A DNA stretch of 64,000 nt from Methylocystis sp. KS32 (GTDB lineage Bacteria; Pseudomonadota; Alphaproteobacteria; Rhizobiales; Beijerinckiaceae): contig PHSQ01000001.1 in assembly GCA_002862095.1 (NCBI GenBank), positions 930,001 through 994,000 on the forward strand, written 5' to 3'. Of the stretch, positions 31,520-41,006 are shown one piece after another. The notes beneath the pieces were generated by a model, which ran no database searches, was not told the origin of the DNA, and saw only the letters and a program-made list of their open reading frames with translations. The position numbers and the translations under genes are program-made. Within the stretch, counting starts at the first letter, position 1, and every line of letters starts with the position of its first letter.

Positions 31520-32539
31520 GTGAGCATCCAGAAGAACTGGCAGGAACTCATTAAGCCGAACAAGCTCGTCGTCATTCCTGGCGATGATTCGCGCCGCCAG
31601 GCGACCGCCATCGCCGAGCCGCTGGAGCGCGGGTTTGGTCAGACCCTCGGCAATTCCCTTCGCCGCATCCTGCTCTCTTCTCTGCAGGGAGCCGCGATCA
31701 CCTCGATCCACATCGATGGCGTTCTTCATGAATTTTCGTCGATCCCCGGCGTCCGGGAAGACGTGACCGACATGGTTTTGAACATAAAGGACATCGCGGT
31801 CAAATATCACGGCGAAGGACCCAAGCGCTTGACGCTGAAGAAATTGGGGCCGGGCGTCGTGATGGCGGGAGATATCCAGACCACCGGCGACGTTCAGATC
31901 CTTAATCCCCAACTCGTCATCTGCACGCTTGACGAAGGCGCCGAGATTCGCATCGAATTCACGATCTCGACCGGCAAGGGCTATGTGCCGGCGGAGCGTA
32001 ATCGGGCGGAAGACGCGCCGATCGGGCTCATTCCGGTGGACAGTCTTTTTTCCCCGGTGAAAAAGGTCAGCTATCGCGTGGAAAACACGCGCGAAGGGCA
32101 GGTGCTCGACTATGACAAGCTGACCTTGACGGTGGAGACCAACCGCGCGATCAGCCCCGAGGACGCGCTGGCTTTCGCCGCCCGCATTCTCCAGGATCAA
32201 CTTAACGTATTCGTCAATTTCGACGAGCCGCGCCGCGAGGAAGTCGCGCCGTCGATACCGCAACTCGCTTTCAATCCGGCGCTGCTGAAGAAGGTGGACG
32301 AGCTTGAGCTGTCGGTGCGTTCGGCCAACTGCCTGAAGAACGACAATATCGTCTATATCGGCGACCTCATTCAGAAATCGGAAGCGGAAATGCTTCGCAC
32401 GCCGAACTTCGGGCGTAAATCACTCAACGAAATCAAGGAAGTGTTGGCGCAGATGGGTCTGCACCTCGGCATGGAAGTCGCCGGCTGGCCGCCGGAGAAC
32501 ATCGACGACCTGGCCAAGCGCTTCGAAGAACACTACTAA
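31520..32539 (+). CDS. rpoA: DNA-directed RNA polymerase alpha subunit
   Basis: A 339-residue alpha subunit. N-terminal dimerisation domain ([33 protein letters not shown]) and C-terminal domain that contacts UP elements and activators ([34 protein letters not shown] type helix). It starts with GTG at 31520, with AAGGAAAGG upstream. It lies 142 bases after rpsK. Confidence 0.98.
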   Translation: MSIQKNWQELIKPNKLVVIPGDDSRRQATAIAEPLERGFGQTLGNSLRRILLSSLQGAAITSIHIDGVLHEFSSIPGVREDVTDMVLNIKDIAVKYHGEGPKRLTLKKLGPGVVMAGDIQTTGDVQILNPQLVICTLDEGAEIRIEFTISTGKGYVPAERNRAEDAPIGLIPVDSLFSPVKKVSYRVENTREGQVLDYDKLTLTVETNRAISPEDALAFAARILQDQLNVFVNFDEPRREEVAPSIPQLAFNPALLKKVDELELSVRSANCLKNDNIVYIGDLIQKSEAEMLRTPNFGRKSLNEIKEVLAQMGLHLGMEVAGWPPENIDDLAKRFEEHY

Positions 32540-32609
32540 GCCGCCCCTCGAGGGCTGAAAGAGACGGCCGTACCTTGGCACGGCGGCCGCATAAGAACGG
32601 AGAGAGCCA

Positions 32610-33020
32610 ATGTATCATCGTAACAAAAAGCGCCGCTTTGGCCGCACCCACGAGCACCGCAAAGCGATGTTCGCCAATATGGCGCAGGCCCTGATCAAGC
32701 ATGAGCAGATCGTCACCACTCTTCCCAAGGCGAAGGATTTGCGTCCAGTGGTCGAAAAGCTGGTAACGCTGGGCAAGCGTGGCGACCTTCACGCGCGCCG
32801 CCAGGCTATCGCGCAAATCAAGGACGTGGCGCTGGTGAAGAAGCTCTTCGACGTGCTGGGGCCGCGCTACAAGGAGCGTAACGGCGGCTATACCCGCGTG
32901 CTCAAGGCCGGTTTCCGTTACGGCGACAATGCCCCGCTTGCGGTGATCGAATTTGTGGACCGCGACGTCGACGCCAAAGGCCAGGATTCCGGCCCGGTTC
33001 AGACCGAGGAAGCGGCGTAA
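32610..33020 (+). CDS. rplQ: 50S ribosomal protein L17
   Basis: A 136-residue L17 ([20 protein letters not shown]). It closes the alpha operon, 70 bases after rpoA with GGAGAG before the ATG, and is followed by a terminator at 33045. Confidence 0.97.
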   Translation: MYHRNKKRRFGRTHEHRKAMFANMAQALIKHEQIVTTLPKAKDLRPVVEKLVTLGKRGDLHARRQAIAQIKDVALVKKLFDVLGPRYKERNGGYTRVLKAGFRYGDNAPLAVIEFVDRDVDAKGQDSGPVQTEEAA

Positions 33021-33044
33021 GACCGCTTTCGGGAAAACCGAACC

Positions 33045-33082
33045 GAGGGCGGCCGCGCGCGATGTGGTCGCCCTCTTTATTT
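33045..33082 (+). terminator. Terminator of the ribosomal gene run
   Basis: GAGGGCGGCC pairs with GGTCGCCCTC (10 pairs, one G-T wobble) around an 11-base loop, followed by TTTATTT. The convergent gene stops 3 bases beyond. Confidence 0.8.
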
Positions 33083-33084
33083 GT

Positions 33085-33495
33085 CTATTTCCGCTCCAAT
33101 GGCGCGTTCAGGATCCATCTGTGGCCGAAAGGGTCTCGCACGGAGGCATAGCGCGTGCCCCAAAATGAATTGGTGGGCTGGGTCTCGATCCTGCCACCGA
33201 ACTTCGCCGCGCGTTCGCAAATCTCATCGATCTGATCGGGCGTTTCATATTCGAGGCTTACGGACATGATGGCGAGATCGCCCGGCACCGGCGCACGGGT
33301 CTGTCCGAGTTCCGGAAAGGCGTCCGCCAGCATCACCGAACCCCCGTTGATGTTCAGTTCGCAATGCGCGATACGCAAGCCGTCCACGGCGGGCATGAGC
33401 GCGCGTTGAGTGGCGCCGAAGGCGCCGGCGTAAAAAGCGATGGCCGCCGTCGCCGGCGAGACCGTCAGGTAGGGCGCGACCTTGGGGCGTGTCAT
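33085..33495 (-). CDS. VOC (glyoxalase/bleomycin-resistance fold) family protein
   Basis: A 136-residue PhnB-like VOC protein with paired beta-alpha-beta-beta-beta modules (VAPYLTVSPATAAIAFYAGA and GGRIETQPTNSFWGTRYASV, then DPFGHRWIL). Such proteins bind metal and act on small molecules, or resist drugs; the substrate is not predictable. Its ATG overlaps the stop of the Rsm22-like gene by 4 bases. Confidence 0.85.
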   Translation of the reverse strand: MTRPKVAPYLTVSPATAAIAFYAGAFGATQRALMPAVDGLRIAHCELNINGGSVMLADAFPELGQTRAPVPGDLAIMSVSLEYETPDQIDEICERAAKFGGRIETQPTNSFWGTRYASVRDPFGHRWILNAPLERK

Positions 33496-34514
33496 GGCTT
33501 TTCCTCTCCTTCGGGCGTCGGGACCGAGTCTCCCCAGACAACCTTTCGCATAATTTGAAAGGAAGCTTTATCCCGTTTGGCGACAATCGCCTGTTTGAGG
33601 CCGCGCGGGCCGCAAAGGCGAAGCTCCAAGCCCCATTTGGAGGCGCGCGGATGAGCGACGACTCGCGCGCCGCGCGGTGGTGACGTGTTCCGGAAGGCTA
33701 TGAGATAACAGTATTTTTCGTCCTCGAACGGAACTTCGCCGGCCTTGAGGAGCTTGTGGTCTCGCGAGCGTGGGAGCCGGGCGGCGAAATGGCACCACTC
33801 TGGCGGTGCGAGCGGGCAGGGCCGCTCGTGCGGACAGGGGAGAGCGATTCGCGCTCCAAGACGGATAAGGCGCTCGCGCGTCGTCATCAGCCTCTCATGG
33901 TCCCTCGGCGTGCCGGGTTCGACGATGATCAGCGCCTCTCGGGCGTGCGCCCAGAGTCCCTCCACTACCACGCCGAGAGCGCCGTCGGAAATTTCGGTCA
34001 GCGCATAGCTGGCGACGACGAGATCGGCCTCCGCGTCTCCGCCGGGAATGGCGGCGAGATCGGTTCTAAGGAGTTTCGCTTTGACGAGCGCCGCGTGCCG
34101 GCTCGACGCTCGCAACCACTCAACGAGAGCGAGGAACGCTGGGTTTTTATCGAGAAGACTGACGGCGCCGATGTTCGGCCATGCCTCTAGCGCGGCGAAG
34201 GAAGCGCTGGCTAATCCGCAACCGGCGTCGAGAAGGCTCGTTGGCGAAAACGCGGGGGCTTCCGCCAGGAGCCTGCGTAGAATGGCGGCGTTGGCGGCGT
34301 AAGTGGCGGGCAGACGGGTCAGAGCGTAAGCGAGAGCGTCCTCTTCGCCGCGCAGCAATTCCTGCGAGGATCGCCGCGCGCGGAAGCCCGACGACAGATG
34401 CGACGCGCGCTCGGCCAAAGCCTTGCGGCCACGTCCCTCGAGGAGGATTCCAATTGCGTTCGACAATTCCGCGGGGAGCGCGGCCCATGCCAGGGAAGCT
34501 GGATGCTGGTTCAT
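33492..34514 (-). CDS. Rsm22-family small-subunit rRNA methyltransferase-like protein
   Basis: A 340-residue protein similar to mitochondrial Rsm22/METTL17. SAM-binding motif LLDAGCGLASASF lies about residue 112. The C-terminal part has CPHERPCPLAPPEWC, a C-x5-C-x7-C set, plus a later YCYL cysteine; in METTL17 such cysteines hold a 4Fe-4S cluster. It is thought to assist small ribosomal subunit assembly. I chose the ATG at 34514 (MNQHPASLAWAALPAELSNA), since 19 residues of upstream frame look unlike the family. It is divergent from leuC. Confidence 0.8.
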   Translation of the reverse strand: MNQHPASLAWAALPAELSNAIGILLEGRGRKALAERASHLSSGFRARRSSQELLRGEEDALAYALTRLPATYAANAAILRRLLAEAPAFSPTSLLDAGCGLASASFAALEAWPNIGAVSLLDKNPAFLALVEWLRASSRHAALVKAKLLRTDLAAIPGGDAEADLVVASYALTEISDGALGVVVEGLWAHAREALIIVEPGTPRDHERLMTTRERLIRLGARIALPCPHERPCPLAPPEWCHFAARLPRSRDHKLLKAGEVPFEDEKYCYLIAFRNTSPPRGARVVAHPRASKWGLELRLCGPRGLKQAIVAKRDKASFQIMRKVVWGDSVPTPEGEEKP

Positions 34515-34607
34515 GGCGGATACATACTTCCACGAGGCGCGCGATGCGCGTAAAAGACCATCAAACATCATTGCCAGAGCCGCCGCATCGCGGCGAGAGG
34601 AACGAAA

Positions 34608-36026
34608 ATGTCAGCCAATTCCGCCGCCCCGCGCACTCTCTACGACAAGATATGGGACGACCACGTCGTCGACAGCCAGGCGGACGGCTCCTGCCTCCTC
34701 TATATCGATCGCCACCTCATTCACGAAGTCACAAGCCCGCAGGCCTTCGAAGGTCTGCGCATGACCGGCCGCAAAGTTCATTCGCCCGAGCGGACGCTCG
34801 CCGTCGTGGATCATAATGTACCCACCACCGACCGCTCGAAGCCCATCGAGGATCCCGAGAGCCGCGCCCAGGTCGGGCAGCTTGCGATCAACGCGAGCGA
34901 ATTCGGCGTGGAATATTACAATGAACACGACAGCCGCCAGGGCGTCGTCCATATCGTGGGTCCCGAGCAGGGCTTCACGCTGCCTGGAACCACGATCGTT
35001 TGCGGCGACAGCCACACCTCGACGCATGGCGCGTTCGGGGCGCTGGCGCATGGCATCGGCACATCGGAGGTGGAGCATGTCCTGGCCACGCAGACGCTGA
35101 TCCAGAAGAAAGCCGCCAACATGCTGGTGCGCGTCGACGGCAAGCTTGCACCCGGCGCCACCGCGAAGGACATTATTCTCGCGATCATTGGCGAAATCGG
35201 CACCGCAGGCGGCACCGGCCATGTCATCGAATACGCCGGCGAGGCCATTCGGGATCTTTCCATGGAAGGCCGCATGACGGTCTGCAACATGTCAATCGAG
35301 GCCGGAGCGCGCGCGGGCCTCGTGGCGCCAGACGAGAAGACTTACGCCTATCTGAAGGATCGCCCGAAGGCGCCAAAGGGCGACATCTTCGACGCCGCTC
35401 GTCGCTACTGGGATACGCTGCGCAGTGACGAGTGCGCGCATTTTGACCGTGTGATCGAACTCGACGCCTCCGATCTGCCGCCTATCGTGACCTGGGGCAC
35501 GAGCCCCGAGGACGTGGCTACGATCGCGGGCGTCGTGCCCACTCCCGACGCGGCGAAGAGTCCGGCGAAGCGCGCCGCCATCGTCCGCGCGCTAGAATAT
35601 ATGGGCCTCAAAGGCGGGGAGAAATTGACTGACATCGCCATTGATCGCGTTTTCATCGGCTCTTGCACCAATGGCCGGATCGAGGATCTGAGGGCGGCGG
35701 CGGATATGGTCAAAGGTAAAAAAGTCAACGCGCGGGTCAACGCCATGGTAGTGCCGGGTTCGGGCCTCGTGAAAGCCCAGGCCGAAGCCGAAGGCCTCGA
35801 CAAAATTTTCCTTGCCGCTGGTTTCGATTGGCGAGAGCCCGGTTGCTCCATGTGTCTCGCCATGAATCCGGACCGGTTGGCTCCGGGAGAACGCTGCGCC
35901 TCGACATCGAACCGCAATTTCGAGGGCCGTCAGGGATTCCGGGGCCGCACTCATCTCGTTTCCCCGGCCATGGCGGCGGCGGCGGCGATCGCCGGCCATT
36001 TCGTGGACGTTCGCGACTGGAGTTGA
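34608..36026 (+). CDS. leuC: 3-isopropylmalate dehydratase large subunit
   Basis: A 472-residue aconitase-family enzyme of leucine synthesis, isomerising 2- to 3-isopropylmalate with LeuD. The 4Fe-4S cysteines are present in GSCTNGR and in [14 protein letters not shown]. Substrate motif [20 protein letters not shown] is typical. GAGAGG precedes the ATG. leuD is not adjacent here. Confidence 0.97.
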   Translation: MSANSAAPRTLYDKIWDDHVVDSQADGSCLLYIDRHLIHEVTSPQAFEGLRMTGRKVHSPERTLAVVDHNVPTTDRSKPIEDPESRAQVGQLAINASEFGVEYYNEHDSRQGVVHIVGPEQGFTLPGTTIVCGDSHTSTHGAFGALAHGIGTSEVEHVLATQTLIQKKAANMLVRVDGKLAPGATAKDIILAIIGEIGTAGGTGHVIEYAGEAIRDLSMEGRMTVCNMSIEAGARAGLVAPDEKTYAYLKDRPKAPKGDIFDAARRYWDTLRSDECAHFDRVIELDASDLPPIVTWGTSPEDVATIAGVVPTPDAAKSPAKRAAIVRALEYMGLKGGEKLTDIAIDRVFIGSCTNGRIEDLRAAADMVKGKKVNARVNAMVVPGSGLVKAQAEAEGLDKIFLAAGFDWREPGCSMCLAMNPDRLAPGERCASTSNRNFEGRQGFRGRTHLVSPAMAAAAAIAGHFVDVRDWS

Positions 36027-36082
36027 GCCGGTTGCTCGGAGAGCGGACGCGGCGGGAACGAAACATGAGAGGCTGAACATTG

Positions 36083-36508
36083 ATGGAGCACGGTCCGAAG
36101 GGCGCCGGTCTTGCTGGGCTGAGGGCGCCGACGCTCGAGGAAATCGAGACTTTAGCGCATTCGGCCTATGCCTCTCTGCCGTCCCGTTTCGTCAGCCTGT
36201 GTGAAGGCCTGGTCATTCGGGTCGAGGATTTTCCTGACGACGAGACCCTCGACGAAATGCAATGCGAGACCGAATACGATCTTCTTGGTCTATTTAATGG
36301 GAGAGGGCTGACGCAATCCCGGCATCTCTCCGAAACCGGCGACGAGCCGAATATGATCTGGCTCTATCGCCGCCCGATTCTGGACTTTTGGGCTGACGGC
36401 GAAGAAAGTCTTGGCGAGATCGTCACTCACGTCCTCGTGCATGAAATCGGTCACCATTTCGGCCTCTCGGACGAGGATATGGCCGCCATGGAGACACAAG
36501 CCGGTTAA
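36083..36508 (+). CDS. Zincin-like metallopeptidase family protein
   Basis: A 141-residue protein with the metal-binding HEIGHHFGLSDEDM motif (HExxH plus a downstream Asp) near the C-terminus. It matches the small bacterial minimal-zincin family, often annotated as a metallopeptidase of unknown substrate. It starts at the ATG at 36083, though a TTG one codon earlier is possible. It lies 56 bases after leuC and may share its transcript. Confidence 0.85.
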   Translation: MEHGPKGAGLAGLRAPTLEEIETLAHSAYASLPSRFVSLCEGLVIRVEDFPDDETLDEMQCETEYDLLGLFNGRGLTQSRHLSETGDEPNMIWLYRRPILDFWADGEESLGEIVTHVLVHEIGHHFGLSDEDMAAMETQAG

Positions 36509-36649
36509 AGCGCGCCCGCGCGTCCCGCGGTTGGAAGAGTCGCTCGGGGCGCTTGCAGCGCGAGCGCTGCATGGAATAAAAAGCCGTCAATGTTCATTCA
36601 TTGGCCTTTCGCGGCAAACGGAAGGCCCAAGCGACGGCTGGGAAATTGC

Positions 36650-37447
36650 ATGTGTTGGAGTGGTGAGGCTTCTACAGTGCTGGCGACGATCGGCGTCAGC
36701 GGCGCTCTTTACGCGGCCTACAAAAAAGAGCCGGTCTCCCTGTGGGGCACGCTTTTATATTTCGCGACCATGGAGGCCTTGCAGGCCTATACCTATACGG
36801 TCATCAATCAGTGTTCCTTGCCATCGAACCAAATAGCGACGATTCTGGGTTATCTGCACATCGCCTTTCAGCCGTTTTTCATAAACGCGATCTCCATGCA
36901 TTTCGTGCCCCAGAAGATCGCCGCGCGGCTTTACAAGCCCGTCTACGCGCTTTGCTTCGTTTCCTCGATCATCATGCTGTTGCAGCTTTATCCCTTCGAA
37001 TGGGCGGGGCTTTGCGAGCCGGGCCGCGCGCTCTGCGCTGCAAGGCTTTGTTCCGTCAGCGGCAATTGGCATATCGCCTGGGACGTCCCCGCTAACGGCA
37101 TCGGCAACTGGACTTATGAACACGGGCTCACGGGCTATTTCAGCTACAGTTTCGTCGCCTTCATCCTGCCGCTGATGTATGGCTCGTGGCGGTTCACGCT
37201 GTATCATTTCATCATGGGGCCGTTCATGGCTCGCATGTTGACCAATAATCTGAATGAAGCGCCGGCGGTGTGGTGCCTGCTGTCGATCGGCTTCCTGCTG
37301 ATCGTCATCGAGACCCCGGTGCGCAGACTTCTCTATGTGAGATGGAACCTCCTCTGGAAGTGGTTCTTTGGATATGACGGCGCCGTGGCGCCGGAGTCCG
37401 CGCCCGCCCAAACCGGCGAGCAGACACCGGTCCTGGAGCAGGTCTAG
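36650..37447 (+). CDS. DUF5765-family multi-span membrane protein
   Basis: About 265 residues with six to seven predicted transmembrane segments, beginning MCWSGEASTVLATIG, the usual N-terminus of the family. A frame extension to an ATG at 36590 is possible but adds a basic, non-conserved stretch. Conserved histidines and tryptophans (YLHIAFQPFFINA, YHFIMGPFMARML) lie in the membrane segments. The C-terminus is Pro/Glu rich and cytoplasmic. The function is unknown. Confidence 0.7.
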   Translation: MCWSGEASTVLATIGVSGALYAAYKKEPVSLWGTLLYFATMEALQAYTYTVINQCSLPSNQIATILGYLHIAFQPFFINAISMHFVPQKIAARLYKPVYALCFVSSIIMLLQLYPFEWAGLCEPGRALCAARLCSVSGNWHIAWDVPANGIGNWTYEHGLTGYFSYSFVAFILPLMYGSWRFTLYHFIMGPFMARMLTNNLNEAPAVWCLLSIGFLLIVIETPVRRLLYVRWNLLWKWFFGYDGAVAPESAPAQTGEQTPVLEQV

Positions 37448-37471
37448 ATCGTCGAAGTCGCGCTTGGGTCA

Positions 37472-37499
37472 TTGACACAGCCGCCGTCGCGCCTAAAAC
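37472..37499 (+). promoter_or_regulatory. dapD: Candidate promoter of the dapD operon
   Basis: A consensus TTGACA (37472-37477) and TAAAAC (37494-37499) are separated by 16 bases. dapD starts 33 bases later, giving a short leader. Confidence 0.55.
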
Positions 37500-37532
37500 C
37501 GGGCCAAGATTTCACCGGAGATTAGTCCAGAC

Positions 37533-38390
37533 ATGCCGCATACCGGTCTCGAGAGCCTTATCACTGCCGCCTTCGACGATAGGGCGAACATCACCCCCGA
37601 GACCAAGGGCGACCTGCGCCACGCGGTCGAAAGCGCCCTGCGTCTGCTCGACGCGGGCAAGTTGCGCGTCGCCGAGAAGATCGAGGGTAAGGAAGGGCCG
37701 GACTCCTGGAAGGTGAACCAGTGGCTCAAGAAGGCTGTGCTGCTGTCGTTTCGCCTTAACGACATGGCGATGATCGCGGGCGGCCCCGGCGGCGGGGGCT
37801 GGTGGGATAAGGTTCCGTCCAAATTCGTCGGCTGGGGAGCCAAAGAGCACGCGGCGGCCGGTTTCCGCTCCGTGCCGGGCGCCATCGTGCGCCATTCCGC
37901 CTATATCGCGCCAGGCGCCATCCTGATGCCGTCCTTCGTCAATCTCGGCGCTTATGTCGACGCCGGAACCATGGTGGACACGTGGGTCACGGTCGGTTCT
38001 TGCGCCCAGATCGGCAAGAATGTGCATCTTTCGGGCGGGGTCGGCGTCGGCGGCGTGCTGGAGCCCTTGCAAGCCAATCCGACGATCATCGAGGACGACT
38101 GCTTTATTGGCGCGCGCTCGGAAGTCGTCGAAGGCGTCGTCATCGGGAAGGGGTCGGTGCTGTCGATGGGCGTGTTCATCGGCGCTTCGACCAAAGTCAT
38201 CGACCGCGCTACCGGAAAGGTCCATTTTGGCTATGTGCCGCCTTATTCCGTGGTGGTCTCGGGCAGTCTGCCGGGCAAGTCCTTGCCGGATGGGTCGGCC
38301 GGGCCCTCGCTCTATTGCGCCGTGATTGTCAAAACGGTTGACGCGCAAACCCGGGGCAAAACCGGGATCAACGAACTGTTGAGGGACTGA
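37533..38390 (+). CDS. dapD: Tetrahydrodipicolinate N-succinyltransferase
   Basis: A 285-residue left-handed beta-helix acyltransferase. It succinylates tetrahydrodipicolinate in the lysine/diaminopimelate pathway. Hexapeptide repeats run through [20 protein letters not shown] and [20 protein letters not shown]. Its TGA shares one base with the ATG of the DUF805 gene. Together with dapE two genes on, it supplies the succinylase branch. Confidence 0.97.
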   Translation: MPHTGLESLITAAFDDRANITPETKGDLRHAVESALRLLDAGKLRVAEKIEGKEGPDSWKVNQWLKKAVLLSFRLNDMAMIAGGPGGGGWWDKVPSKFVGWGAKEHAAAGFRSVPGAIVRHSAYIAPGAILMPSFVNLGAYVDAGTMVDTWVTVGSCAQIGKNVHLSGGVGVGGVLEPLQANPTIIEDDCFIGARSEVVEGVVIGKGSVLSMGVFIGASTKVIDRATGKVHFGYVPPYSVVVSGSLPGKSLPDGSAGPSLYCAVIVKTVDAQTRGKTGINELLRD

Positions 38391-38881
38391 TGGCCGACCG
38401 GCCTTCGAGCGAGCGTCTTCGTTTCCTGTTCCGCACGGATCAGGGGCGGGTCGACCGCGACACCTGGCGGCGCGGCGCGCTTGCATTGCTCGCAATTCTC
38501 GCGCCGTTCTTGGGAGTCTGGTTGCTGCTGGCGCCATATGCAAACCACGATCTCTCCAAAACCCCTCTGTTCGATCCTATGGTCCTGCTGGCCTATTCCT
38601 ATCTGCTCTTTTTCGCTTTTGTCGGGATGCTGATCGCCATCAGCTTCGTCAATCTCTCCGCCAAGCGTTTTCGCGACCTTGGGCGGCCCGCGCCCTTGGG
38701 GCTCGCCAGCCTTGCGCCGCTCGCGATTTTTCTCGACGGCGCGGCGCGCTGGCTACAGGTGCGCATCGTGGAAGTGATGCCGCATTGGCAGGTCTATTTC
38801 TTCGACGCCGCGGCGGCGCTGCTCGCCGTCTGGACGATTTACGAGTTGGGAGTCGCAAACAGGGCGAGCGCTCCGGAATGA
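38390..38881 (+). CDS. DUF805-family membrane protein
   Basis: A 163-residue inner-membrane protein with three or four hydrophobic segments (LALLAILAPFLGVWLLLAP, LLFFAFVGMLIAISFVNLSA). The DUF805-like signature KRFRDLGRPAPLGL is present. It is sandwiched between dapD and dapE with overlaps of 1 and 4 bases, so it is co-translated with them. No role in lysine synthesis is known. Confidence 0.8.
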   Translation: MADRPSSERLRFLFRTDQGRVDRDTWRRGALALLAILAPFLGVWLLLAPYANHDLSKTPLFDPMVLLAYSYLLFFAFVGMLIAISFVNLSAKRFRDLGRPAPLGLASLAPLAIFLDGAARWLQVRIVEVMPHWQVYFFDAAAALLAVWTIYELGVANRASAPE

Positions 38882-40041
38882 CCGCGCTTTCGCCGGCTGT
38901 CGCTCTCACGCGGGAGCTTCTACGCTGCCCCTCGGTGACGCCCGTCGACGCCGGGGCGCTCGAGGTTCTGGAGCGCATGCTGAGGTCGGCGGGCTTCGCT
39001 TGCGCGCGAAAAATTTTCAGCGAGCCGGGCGCGGCGGACGTCGACAATCTTTTTGCCAAATTCGGAACAGGCAGGCCGCATCTTGTCTTCGCGGGTCATA
39101 CCGACGTCGTTCCGCCGGGCGACCTCCAGCGTTGGCGCTTTCAACCTTTCTCGGGCGAGATCGCCGAGGGAAAAATCTTCGGCCGCGGCGCTTCCGATAT
39201 GAAAGGCGCCATAGCCGCCTTCGCCGTCGCCACTCTGGATTACCTGAGGCGCCATGGATCGGTCAAAGGCGCGATTTCCTTTTTGATCACGGGCGACGAG
39301 GAGGGTCCCTCAATCAACGGAACCGTGAAGCTGCTCGATTGGGCGCGGTCACAAGGCGAGATCTTCGACCATTGCATCGTCGGCGAACCGACGAATGTGA
39401 GCGCGCTCGGCGACATGATGAAGATTGGCCGGCGCGGTTCGCTCAACGGCTCCATCGTCGTGCGCGGCAAGCAGGGGCATGTCGCCTATCCCGAACGCGC
39501 CCATAATCCCGTCCCCGCCATCGCCCGCATCGCCGCCGCGCTCGCGGGCCATGAGTTGGATCGCGGAACCGCGCATTTCGCGTGTTCGAATCTCGAAGTC
39601 ACGTCGATCGATGTCGGCAATCCGACGGTCAATGTCATTCCAGCGCAAGCGCGAATGAGCTTCAATGTCCGCTTCAACGACCTTTGGACCCCGGAAACAT
39701 TGCAGGCGCGCATTCGCGAAATCGCCCAGGCGGCCGCGGGCGACACGGCGATAGAGATCGACTTCGCTCCTTGCAATGCGCGAGCTTTCCTGACCGAACC
39801 CGGAGCCTTCACCAGACTTGTCGCTCGGGCGATCGAGGAGGCGACCGGGCGCAAACCGGAACTTTCCACCACCGGCGGCACGTCCGACGCGCGCTTCATC
39901 GTGCGCGATTGTCCCGTGGTGGAGTTTGGCCTTCTCAACGAGACCATTCATGCGGTGGACGAGAACGCCAGTATCGCCGACATCGACGCCTTGACGGCGA
40001 TCTATGGCCGCGTGCTCGAATATTATTTTGGAGCGCCATGA
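38878..40041 (+). CDS. dapE: Succinyl-diaminopimelate desuccinylase
   Basis: A 387-residue M20-family zinc hydrolase that removes succinate from N-succinyl-L,L-diaminopimelate. The metal ligands are visible in FAGHTDVVPPGD, RGASDMKGA and TGDEEGPSINGT, and the dimer-domain motif GGTSDARF follows. The ATG at 38878 overlaps the DUF805 stop (ATGA), giving MTALSPAVALTRELLRCPSV. Confidence 0.96.
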   Translation: MTALSPAVALTRELLRCPSVTPVDAGALEVLERMLRSAGFACARKIFSEPGAADVDNLFAKFGTGRPHLVFAGHTDVVPPGDLQRWRFQPFSGEIAEGKIFGRGASDMKGAIAAFAVATLDYLRRHGSVKGAISFLITGDEEGPSINGTVKLLDWARSQGEIFDHCIVGEPTNVSALGDMMKIGRRGSLNGSIVVRGKQGHVAYPERAHNPVPAIARIAAALAGHELDRGTAHFACSNLEVTSIDVGNPTVNVIPAQARMSFNVRFNDLWTPETLQARIREIAQAAAGDTAIEIDFAPCNARAFLTEPGAFTRLVARAIEEATGRKPELSTTGGTSDARFIVRDCPVVEFGLLNETIHAVDENASIADIDALTAIYGRVLEYYFGAP

Positions 40042-40841
40042 CCAACATCGTTTCCCCCACGCCGAAGATTGGCGTCGAGATCGCGGGGGGCGTCGCCCGC
40101 GTAATGATCGACAACGCCGCGCGTCGCAACGCTTTCGACTTCTCCATGTGGCAGGCTCTGCCCGAAATCATGCGGGTGTTGGAGGATTTGGAAGACGCTC
40201 GCGTCGTTGTGCTGAGCGGCGCGCCGTCGTTGCCTTTTTGTTCGGGCGCCGATATTTCGGAGTTTTCGACTCTGCGCTCCACGGCCGAAGGCGGCCGCGC
40301 CTATGAGAAGTCAAATGTCGAAGCGTTCGACGCGCTGGCGCGGCTCTCGAAGCCCGTGATCGCGGCGATATCCGGTTTTTGCATGGGCGGGGGCATGGGA
40401 TTGGCGGCCGCCTGCGATCTGCGCGTCGCCAGCGAGGACACGATGTTCTCCATTCCGGCGGGGCGGCTTGGCGTCGGTTACCCTCCGGCCGCGATGCATT
40501 ACGTGGTCGCGGCCGTCGGTCCGCAGACGGCGATGGATCTGTTTTTCACGGCGCGGCGCATTACGGCGCGAGAAGCCGCGCAATGCGGCTTCGTGGGGCG
40601 CCTTCTGCCGAAAGAGGGTTTCGAGGAGGCCGTGACCGCGCTCGCCGAGCAGGTCGCGGCGAATGCTCCGTTGACGTTGCGCGCGGCCAAAGCCGCCATT
40701 CGCGTCGCTTCGCATGCGCCTCATGCGCCGAGCCTCGCGCAATGCGAGGCGCTGGCGGCGGCCTGTTTCGGCAGCGCGGACTACGCCGAAGGGCGCAAGG
40801 CCTTTCTGGAGAAACGCGAGCCGAAATTCGAGGGGCGGTGA
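40038..40841 (+). CDS. Enoyl-CoA hydratase/isomerase-family protein lacking both canonical catalytic glutamates
   Basis: A 267-residue crotonase-fold protein. The oxyanion-hole regions are normal (CSGADISEF; FCMGGGMGLAAACDLR). However, the two glutamates of classical enoyl-CoA hydratase are replaced: Gly at about 121 and Ala at about 141. The segment FSIPAGRLGVGYPP resembles the pattern of E. coli methylmalonyl-CoA decarboxylase (LGVxY), sharing its tyrosine but not its histidine. So it is probably not a hydratase; decarboxylase or thioester hydrolysis are options. It overlaps dapE by 4 bases and precedes mcd. Confidence 0.8.
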   Translation: MTNIVSPTPKIGVEIAGGVARVMIDNAARRNAFDFSMWQALPEIMRVLEDLEDARVVVLSGAPSLPFCSGADISEFSTLRSTAEGGRAYEKSNVEAFDALARLSKPVIAAISGFCMGGGMGLAAACDLRVASEDTMFSIPAGRLGVGYPPAAMHYVVAAVGPQTAMDLFFTARRITAREAAQCGFVGRLLPKEGFEEAVTALAEQVAANAPLTLRAAKAAIRVASHAPHAPSLAQCEALAAACFGSADYAEGRKAFLEKREPKFEGR

Positions 40842-41006
40842 AGCAGGCGTTCCTTTCGCCGCCCGCATTCAACTCGCGTTACCCCCCAAACGCCCGCGCC
40901 ACATCGCCGCTGCGTCGCCATATTGCGTAAGGCCGTGAGAAGCGGCATGAAGAGGCAAATTAATCCACCCCGTCCTGCTTCGGACGTCTTGCCAAGAGCG
41001 ATCATC

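Noticed and set aside
36555-36570. GCAGCGC/GCGCTGC hairpin before the DUF5765 gene
   Set aside because: Too short a stem and no T tract, so not called a terminator.
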